This document shows, in pieces, positions 13,415 through 18,535 of a stretch of DNA of 18,685 bases. Source of the DNA: Candidatus Nomurabacteria bacterium (GTDB lineage Bacteria; Patescibacteriota; Saccharimonadia; Saccharimonadales; Saccharimonadaceae); contig JAISDN010000007.1 of the NCBI GenBank assembly GCA_031264785.1, positions 1-18,685 of the forward strand, in the 5' to 3' direction. The notes beneath the pieces are model-generated. The model did not search any database and was not told where the DNA came from. It saw only the letters and a program-made list of their open reading frames with translations. The position numbers and the translations under genes were made by a program. The stretch's first letter is position 1, and each line of letters opens with the position of its first letter.

Positions 13415-13446
13415 CTGGATTCCGGATCAAGTCCGGAATGACGGGG
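13415..13446 (+). repeat. palindromic REP-like repeat, copy 2
   Basis: ATTCCGGA at 13419-13426 pairs perfectly with TCCGGAAT at 13432-13439 around TCAAG, preceded by CTGG and followed by GACGGGG. It has the same sequence and orientation as the copy near 18452 and is closely related to the copy at 1953. Confidence 0.85.
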
Positions 13447-13525
13447 GGTCGGAATGACGGGAGAGGGCGGTGGCCGGAATGACGGGGAATGGTTGGGTAT
13501 GACAGGAAGAGTGGAATGACGGGGA
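13435..13525 (+). repeat. irregular array of the repeat's tail, GGAATGACGG
   Basis: The tail word GGAATGACGG recurs at 13435, 13451, 13476 and 13513, with a degenerate copy (GGTATGACAG) at 13496. The spacing is 16 to 25 bases. The spacers are short, G-rich and unlike one another. It fills the gap between the putative toxin-antitoxin promoter and the orn promoter; no gene is visible in this gap (13367-13544). Confidence 0.75.
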
Positions 13526-13529
13526 ATTA

Positions 13530-13538
13530 TGATATAAT
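13530..13538 (+). promoter_or_regulatory. extended -10 of orn, leaderless type
   Basis: TGA-TATAAT ends at 13538 and 6 bases (TGCTTT) precede the ATG at 13545. The perfect hexamer directly follows the G-rich repeat array. No Shine-Dalgarno is present. Confidence 0.7.
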
Positions 13539-13544
13539 TGCTTT

Positions 13545-14090
13545 ATGAGTAAAAAAGCCACAGTTTTATGGATGGATTTGGAGATGACTGGTTTGGATCC
13601 GGTGGAGGATCGGATTTTGGAGGTGGCGGCGATTGCTACGGATTGGGATTTTCAGGAGGTCGGGCGATTTGAGGCGGCGGTCTGGGTTGATCCGGAGCTG
13701 GCTAAGGCCAGAATGACCGGCGCTTTTTGGGACGAGCACAAAAAAACTCGTCGGCAGCTGCTGGAGCAGAGCAGTAAAGGGCGGCCGATCGCGGCGGTGG
13801 AGGACGACCTTTTGGGGTTTGTCCAGCAAAATTTCGCCAAAAATCAGCCGATTTATTTGGCTGGTAATTCAATTCATCAAGATCGTAAGTTTATTGCGAA
13901 TCATTTGCAACAACTCGAGGTGAAATTGCACTATCGAATGCTCGACGTGTCAGCTTTTAAGCTAGTTTTTGAGCATAAATTCGACCGGCCGGTCAAAAAA
14001 CCGGATCACCATCGGGCGCTGCAGGACATTGAAGGCTCGATCGCGGAACTGAAATATTATTTGGAATTTGTTGACTGTGAAAAATCATAA
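13545..14090 (+). CDS. orn: oligoribonuclease (DEDDh 3'-5' exonuclease)
   Basis: Orn degrades the 2-5 nt RNAs left by other RNases. The 181-residue protein has the family's usual length and all DEDDh residues: Asp11 and Glu13 in VLWMDLEMTGLDP, Asp113 in GNSIHQDRKFI, and His156 and Asp161 in HHRALQDIEGSIAEL. The usual NSIGQDRRF has a His for the Gly. It is an expected partner in function to NrnA-type enzymes; the DHH-like protein in this window has lost its catalytic residues, so Orn is probably the active nanoRNase. The end overlaps the next gene by 14 bases. Confidence 0.95.
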   Translation: MSKKATVLWMDLEMTGLDPVEDRILEVAAIATDWDFQEVGRFEAAVWVDPELAKARMTGAFWDEHKKTRRQLLEQSSKGRPIAAVEDDLLGFVQQNFAKNQPIYLAGNSIHQDRKFIANHLQQLEVKLHYRMLDVSAFKLVFEHKFDRPVKKPDHHRALQDIEGSIAELKYYLEFVDCEKS

Positions 14091-14400
14091 GGAAATTGAG
14101 GAATACATTTTGTCGCTGCCGAATACGCGGCTGGATTATCCGTTTGGCGAGGGCACGGCGGTTTATCGGGCGGCCAATGACAAGATGTTTGTGCTGATTT
14201 CGGAGGGCAGTCAACCGCTGCGGATTAGTGTTAAGACTGACCCGAATTTGAGCGAAATTTTGCGCGAGCGTTATGAGACGGTGCTGCCGGGTTGGCACCT
14301 CAATAAAAAGCATTGGAATACTCTGATTTTGACCGGTCAGCTGGCTGATGATGAAGTGCGCGATTTGATTCGGCACAGTTTTGAATTAGTTAGCGTTTAG
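14077..14400 (+). CDS. MmcQ/YjbR-family protein
   Basis: The product of about 107 residues has the MmcQ/YjbR pattern: YILSLPNTRLDYPFGEGTAV near the N-terminus, then KMFVLISE, LRISVKTDP, PGWHLNKKHWNTLIL and a last helix beginning ADDEVRDLIRHSF. The family has a double-wing DNA-binding-like fold, but its role is not settled. I place the start at GTG 14077, which gives the family's usual N-terminus. In-frame TTG codons at 14068 and 14071 are alternatives. It overlaps orn by 14 bases and is probably translated by coupling. Its end overlaps the convergent membrane protein gene by 15 bases. Confidence 0.88.
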   Translation: MKNHKEIEEYILSLPNTRLDYPFGEGTAVYRAANDKMFVLISEGSQPLRISVKTDPNLSEILRERYETVLPGWHLNKKHWNTLILTGQLADDEVRDLIRHSFELVSV

Positions 14401-15003
14401 GCGGACCGCCAGCTCCGAAAAATCGACGATGGCGCTGTCGACTTGAGTTTGACTGTCGACGCTGGTCAGCTTGCCACGCACCTCTTGCAAAGCTTCGACA
14501 ATTTTATAAACTTGGGACACCAGCGCCGCCGAATATTGTCGGCCCAGACTGCTGGTGGTGGCCGCCGCGTCCAGCGTGGAAATCACGCTGTCGACCGATT
14601 CGCCGGCGGTGATTTGGGCGCTTTGGCTGTCATTTCCGGCGGTCAAAGTCACGATTTGCGACAGTTGGTATTTGTGCGACAGGGCTACAATTTGGGTTTC
14701 GGCGACGGCTTTTTTGAGGCTAGCGTCATTGACGCGGTCGGCGTCATCATAAGCGATCAGGCTGCTGAGAGAATCGAGCCGAGCGCCCAACACCGCGCCG
14801 GAGGGCGGACCGCTGGAGCTGTTCAGGGCCGCCATCGCAATTAACGAAATCACAATCAACAGCGCTAGGGCAATAATTATTACGACTTTTTTGTCGAGCC
14901 CTTGAAATTTGTTGGGCTTTTTGGGCGCGATTTGCTCCAAATATTCCAAGCTGTTACCGGTGTAAACCGGCGGCGCGGGAGTTTGGTTGTCATTGGGATA
15001 CAT
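14386..15003 (-). CDS. single-pass membrane protein of unknown function
   Basis: This 205-residue protein has a Pro/Asn-rich cytoplasmic N-terminus of about 40 residues, one strong membrane helix at about 40-60 (VVIIIALALLIVISLIAMAA), and an extracellular helical region of about 145 residues without cysteines. No catalytic motif is visible. The ATG at 15003 follows TGG-TTAAAT by exactly 6 bases, another leaderless arrangement. It is divergent from dnaG and convergent with the MmcQ/YjbR gene. Confidence 0.8.
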   Translation of the reverse strand: MYPNDNQTPAPPVYTGNSLEYLEQIAPKKPNKFQGLDKKVVIIIALALLIVISLIAMAALNSSSGPPSGAVLGARLDSLSSLIAYDDADRVNDASLKKAVAETQIVALSHKYQLSQIVTLTAGNDSQSAQITAGESVDSVISTLDAAATTSSLGRQYSAALVSQVYKIVEALQEVRGKLTSVDSQTQVDSAIVDFSELAVRLNAN

Positions 15004-15009
15004 AACCCC

Positions 15010-15063
15010 ATTTAACCATAATCAGGTTGGTTTTGCTAGAATGAAATCAGTTTGTGGTAAAAT
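15010..15063. promoter_or_regulatory. divergent promoters of dnaG and the membrane protein
   Basis: The plus-strand extended -10 TGG-TAAAAT (15055-15063) lies 6 bases before the dnaG ATG. The minus-strand TGG-TTAAAT (15018-15010) lies 6 bases before the ATG at 15003. A second plus-strand element, TGC-TAGAAT, is at 15034-15042. All fit in a 66-base gap with no ribosome binding sites. Confidence 0.6.
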
Positions 15064-15069
15064 GGAATT

Positions 15070-16839
15070 ATGGACGCTAAGGAGGAAGTGCGGTCGCGAC
15101 TGGCGATTGAGGATGTTATCGGCGAATATGTTCAGCTGAAGCGGAAAGGCCGGTATTGGTTTGGGTTGAGCCCTTTTTCGAGCGAGAAAACGCCTAGTTT
15201 TTCGGTTAATCCGGAAAAGAATATTTGGCACGATTTTTCCAGTGGTCGGGGCGGCGATATTTTTGCTTTTATTATGGAGATTGAGGGTTTGGATTTTCGG
15301 GGCGCTTTGGAGATGTTGGCCCGCAAGGCTGGCGTGGAATTGCAGAAATTTAGCGGCAATTCAAAAGTTAACGCCGACAAGAAAAAGCGTTATTTGGAGG
15401 CCAACGTTTGGGCTAAAAAGTTTTTCCAGAGCAATATGGTTAGTTCTAAACCGGCGCAGGAATATATTTTTAAAAAACGCCGTTTGAGCGTGGACACGGC
15501 GGCGGAGTGGGGCATTGGTTTTGCGCCGGACGGCGGCGGCTTGGTGCAGTTTTTGCTGGGTAAAAAGTTTACGGATAGTGAGCTGAAGGGCGCTGGCCTG
15601 ATGAGTTTGCGCGGTTATGATATGTTTCGGGGTCGGATGATGGTGCCGCTCAGTGACAGTCAAGGCCAAGTGGTTGGTTTTACGGGGCGGATTATTGGCG
15701 AGGGCGAGCCGAAATATCTGAACACGCCGGCCACGCTGATTTATGACAAGGGCCGGCAGGTTTTTGGGCTGTATAACGCCAAAGAAGCTATTCGCAAGAG
15801 CGGCGTGGCGGTGCTGGTGGAAGGGAATCTGGACGTGATCAGTAGCCATCAGGCCGGTGTTAAAAATGTGGTGGCTTGCGCTGGCACGGCCCTGACGCTA
15901 GATCATTTGAAGGCCCTTAATCGCTTGGCCGGCAATATTTATCTAGGGTTTGACGCCGACAAAGCCGGCATCGCCGCCACCGAACGGGCGATTGGTCTGG
16001 CCCAAAATCTGGAAATCGATTTGTTTGTGATTGAAATGCCGGCCGGCGCCAAAGATCCTGACGAGTTGATTCAACAGGACATTAAGCTGTGGCAAGCGGT
16101 GGTCGAAAGGCCTAAAAGCGCCGTGCAGTGGGTGATCGATCAATACGCTCGGGCTGTTAATTTGGACAGCGCCGAAGGCAAAAAGCAGCTGGCTAGCGCC
16201 GCTACTAAAGTGATTGCCAAGCTGCGCGATCCGGTGGAGGCCGAGCATTATTTGAAGCAGTTGTCCAAGTTGATTGACACTTCGCTGGACAGTTTGAGAA
16301 GTAAAGTTGCTGGTGGCGAGGCGGCGCCCCAAAAAGTTTTGAAAAAAACCAAAGTCGAAGGTTTTGATGCGGCGCGGCGCCAAAATACGCTGTTGTTTTT
16401 GAACCAGATTTTGGCGATTGCTCTTAGCAAAAAAGATTTGCGCTCAATTCTCAATAACTTACCGGACGCTTATTTGACAGAGGTGCTGGCCAAAGTTAAA
16501 TATCATCTTCTTGGTAAAAGGCTGGAAATCGATCAGGAATTGTCTGACAAATTAAACGAGCTCGAAATGGTGGCGGAGAAAATTGCGGGCGATAAACGGT
16601 TGGCAATGTTAGGATTTATGAAAGAGCTGGAAAGTTTGGAAATCGCCAAGCAGCGCGACAAATTTATGAGCGAATTTGCTAATGCCGACGAGGCTGACTC
16701 TAAAAAAATCGAAATCCTGAACGGCGCGGTCAAAAACTTGAATCAAACTATTAAAACCCTCAAAAAAACCGGCCCCAACGACGAATTTACCGGACTTTTT
16801 GCGATTTGGGATAGTCGAAAAGACAACGATGTGGTATAA
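15070..16839 (+). CDS. dnaG: DNA primase DnaG with a zinc-less N-terminal domain
   Basis: DnaG makes RNA primers for replication. The N-terminal domain keeps its fold signature (IGEYVQLKRKGRYWFGLSPF, then EKTPSFSVNPEK and GRGGDIF), but the four zinc ligands are changed: Cys to Ser34, His to Ser37, Cys to Asp55 and Cys to Ser58. The polymerase core has GFAPDGG, the RGRMMVPLSDSQGQVVGFTG motif, and KYLNTP. The TOPRIM acidic residues are in LVEGNLDVI (Glu251) and YLGFDADKAG (Asp295, Asp297). A C-terminal helical region of over 200 residues contacts the helicase in relatives. At 589 residues it is full length. The start ATG is 6 bases from an extended -10. Its stop codon lies inside the rpoD -10 hexamer, so dnaG and rpoD follow the classic macromolecular-synthesis gene order. 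Confidence 0.96.
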   Translation: MDAKEEVRSRLAIEDVIGEYVQLKRKGRYWFGLSPFSSEKTPSFSVNPEKNIWHDFSSGRGGDIFAFIMEIEGLDFRGALEMLARKAGVELQKFSGNSKVNADKKKRYLEANVWAKKFFQSNMVSSKPAQEYIFKKRRLSVDTAAEWGIGFAPDGGGLVQFLLGKKFTDSELKGAGLMSLRGYDMFRGRMMVPLSDSQGQVVGFTGRIIGEGEPKYLNTPATLIYDKGRQVFGLYNAKEAIRKSGVAVLVEGNLDVISSHQAGVKNVVACAGTALTLDHLKALNRLAGNIYLGFDADKAGIAATERAIGLAQNLEIDLFVIEMPAGAKDPDELIQQDIKLWQAVVERPKSAVQWVIDQYARAVNLDSAEGKKQLASAATKVIAKLRDPVEAEHYLKQLSKLIDTSLDSLRSKVAGGEAAPQKVLKKTKVEGFDAARRQNTLLFLNQILAIALSKKDLRSILNNLPDAYLTEVLAKVKYHLLGKRLEIDQELSDKLNELEMVAEKIAGDKRLAMLGFMKELESLEIAKQRDKFMSEFANADEADSKKIEILNGAVKNLNQTIKTLKKTGPNDEFTGLFAIWDSRKDNDVV

Positions 16840-16840
16840 T
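16832..16840 (+). promoter_or_regulatory. extended -10 of rpoD within the dnaG end
   Basis: TGG-TATAAT at 16832-16840 contains the dnaG stop codon TAA (16837-16839). The rpoD ATG is 10 bases downstream, leaving at most a leader of about 4 bases and no ribosome binding site. Confidence 0.6.
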
Positions 16841-16850
16841 TTGGCCCACT

Positions 16851-17837
16851 ATGGATGATAGCGACGATTTGAAAAATTTGTTGCCGGACGATCTTGACCC
16901 CGATCAAGACGATCTGGCCAACACCGACGAAGAGGTGATTGATGATGCTAATGACGAGAGTTATTTTGACGATATTTCTGACGATTCGGTGCGTTTGTAT
17001 TTGCGCGAAATCGGCAAAATTCCGCTGTTGACGCAGGAGGAAGAGCTGAAACTGGCTAAGCAAGTTGCCAAAGGCAACAAGAAGGCTAAGGACAAAATGG
17101 CGGAGGCCAATATGCGGTTGGTGGTATCGATCGCCAAGCGCTACAGCGGTCGCGGCTTAGATTTTCTGGACTTGATTCAAGAGGGCAACACCGGACTGCT
17201 AAGGGCGGTCGACAAGTTTGATCCGGAAAAAGGTTTCAAATTTTCGACTTATGCCACTTGGTGGATTCGCCAAGCCATCACCCGCGCCATCGCCGATCAA
17301 GCCCGGACGATTCGGATTCCGGTGCATATGGTGGAAACTATCAATAAGTTGCTGCGGATTCAGCGCAAAATGACACAAGAATTGAACCGCGAGCCGACTA
17401 TTGAGGAGCTGGCCAAAGAATTATATGCTGGCGAGAGTAAGTTTACGCCGGCCGAAAAGATTAAAAAAACTAAATATGTGATTAAAATTAAGCAAGATAT
17501 CGCCAGTCTGGACGCCACGATTGGCCACGACAGCGACGAAGAAGATTCGGTTCTCGGGAATTTTGTGGAGGATGATTCGGCGATTAAGCCAGAGGAAGCG
17601 GCGGCCAGTCAACTTTTGAAAGAGCAAATCAAAAGTATTCTCGACACTCTGTCGGATCGCGAAAAGAAAATTTTGAAAATGCGTTTTGGACTGGACGGCG
17701 GCCGGTCGCACACGCTGGAGGAAGTTGGTTTGGAGTTTGACGTGACGCGCGAGCGGATTCGCCAGATTGAAAGTAAAGCTATTGCTAAGCTGCGCAAAAA
17801 CAAGGACGTGAAAAATCTTCACGAATATATCAAATGA
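16851..17837 (+). CDS. rpoD: primary sigma factor, short RpoD/SigA
   Basis: This is the housekeeping sigma-70. It has an acidic N-terminus (1-45) in place of region 1.1, then region 1.2 (DSVRLYLREIGKIPLL), region 2 with ANMRLVVSIAKRY, DLIQEGNTGLLRAVDKFDP and FSTYATWWIRQAI, region 2.4-3.0 ending RTIRIPVHMVETI, and region 3. Region 4 has LSDREKKILKMRFGLDGG and the helix-turn-helix HTLEEVGLEFDVTRERIRQI. It is 328 residues and has no cysteine. A short lysine-rich insertion (about 198-212) is seen in region 3. The many extended -10 promoters in this window are what this sigma would have to read through region 3.0. Its stop overlaps the next start by ATGA. Confidence 0.96.
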   Translation: MDDSDDLKNLLPDDLDPDQDDLANTDEEVIDDANDESYFDDISDDSVRLYLREIGKIPLLTQEEELKLAKQVAKGNKKAKDKMAEANMRLVVSIAKRYSGRGLDFLDLIQEGNTGLLRAVDKFDPEKGFKFSTYATWWIRQAITRAIADQARTIRIPVHMVETINKLLRIQRKMTQELNREPTIEELAKELYAGESKFTPAEKIKKTKYVIKIKQDIASLDATIGHDSDEEDSVLGNFVEDDSAIKPEEAAASQLLKEQIKSILDTLSDREKKILKMRFGLDGGRSHTLEEVGLEFDVTRERIRQIESKAIAKLRKNKDVKNLHEYIK

Positions 17838-18409
17838 AATTACCGGAAATTATTGGCGTGGCTGGCACCAATGCCAGTGGTAAAAACACGCTGGGCGATG
17901 TCTTGGTGGCGGATTTTGGTTATTCTCAGGTTTCGACCGGCGATATGGTGCGGGCCGAGGCGATGAAGCAGTTTGGCGATATTGAGCGGGCGACTTTGCA
18001 AAAAGTGGCGCCAGCTTATAAGCGGCAACACGGCGCGGGAGTGTTTGTGGAGCTGGCTCTGCAGCAGCCGCGACCGCTGGTGATTGACGGGATTCGGGCG
18101 CTGGGCGAGGCTAAGATGATTAAAAAAGCTGGTGGGGTGTTGGTGTTTGTGGATGCCGATCCGGAGCTTCGCTATCAGCGGATGAAAAAGCGGGCTCGCG
18201 ACGCCGAGAGCCAAAAAAGTTTTGAGGAGTTTTTGCAGCTGGACCAAAATGAGTGGGAGGCCGGGCCGGATGACAGCGATTACAACATCAAGGGAATTAA
18301 GGCGATGGCTGATATTAGCTTGACTAATGACGGCACAGTTGAGGAGTTTACTAAAAAAGCCCTAGCGGCGCTAGAGCAACAGCAAACAAACACGGAACTA
18401 ACCGATTAA
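17834..18409 (+). CDS. P-loop nucleotide kinase, dephospho-CoA kinase/UPF0200-like
   Basis: The 191-residue protein has a Walker A loop GTNASGKNT (11-19), in which the usual Ser/Thr after Lys is Asn followed by Thr. Next come VSTGDMVRAEA (33-43) and PLVIDGIRALGEAKMI, the layout of the NMP-kinase-like group that includes dephospho-CoA kinase, cytidylate kinase and the archaeal UPF0200 family. A lid region rich in Arg/Lys (RYQRMKKRARD) and a final KGIKAMADISLTNDG segment follow. The closest fit by eye is the UPF0200/CoaE type, but the substrate is not certain. The start overlaps the rpoD stop by four bases (ATGA), so it is translated with the sigma factor. It has no cysteine. Confidence 0.75.
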   Translation: MKLPEIIGVAGTNASGKNTLGDVLVADFGYSQVSTGDMVRAEAMKQFGDIERATLQKVAPAYKRQHGAGVFVELALQQPRPLVIDGIRALGEAKMIKKAGGVLVFVDADPELRYQRMKKRARDAESQKSFEEFLQLDQNEWEAGPDDSDYNIKGIKAMADISLTNDGTVEEFTKKALAALEQQQTNTELTD

Positions 18410-18420
18410 CCCCATTGTAG

Positions 18421-18438
18421 CAAAACGTAAGCGTTTTG
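18421..18438. terminator. hairpin after the kinase gene, possible terminator
   Basis: CAAAACG-TAAG-CGTTTTG is a perfect 7-bp hairpin starting 11 bases after the kinase stop codon. The TTTT lies within the right arm and no separate T run follows, so it is a weak terminator at best. Confidence 0.45.
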
Positions 18439-18451
18439 TCAAGAGGATTTT

Positions 18452-18482
18452 CTAGATTCCGGATCAAGTCCGGAATGATGGA
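18452..18482 (+). repeat. palindromic REP-like repeat, copy 3
   Basis: ATTCCGGA at 18456-18463 pairs with TCCGGAAT at 18469-18476 around TCAAG, followed by GATGGAGG, a slightly changed tail. It lies about 60 bases before the ubiquitin-like gene, in the same orientation as the other two copies. Confidence 0.85.
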
Positions 18483-18499
18483 GGGGTTTTATCAACGGT

Positions 18500-18529
18500 T
18501 TTACAAAACTTTGTTGGTTATGTTAGAAT
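18500..18529 (+). promoter_or_regulatory. promoter of the ubiquitin-like gene
   Basis: TTTACA at 18500-18505 (five of six match the -35 consensus) is followed after 18 bases by TAGAAT at 18524-18529 with the TGT extension. Exactly 6 bases (GGGGTT) separate it from the ATG at 18536. The same extended -10 and 6-base spacing precede argS, orn and dnaG, so the gene is under housekeeping-type control and the message should be leaderless. Confidence 0.7.
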
Positions 18530-18535
18530 GGGGTT

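Noticed and set aside
13435..13525. Possible CRISPR array in the repeated GGAATGACGG words
   Set aside because: The repeated word is only about 10 bases, the spacers are 6 to 15 bases and G-rich, and no cas gene is nearby. It is better explained as decay or growth of the palindromic repeat tail.
15361..16383. Long minus-strand frames opposite dnaG
   Set aside because: They are codon-bias shadows of dnaG; the composition is rich in His, Gln and Arg and shows no family features.
18421..18438. Hairpin after the kinase as an attachment site for an integrated element
   Set aside because: No second copy, integrase or tRNA gene is nearby; a weak terminator is the simpler reading.
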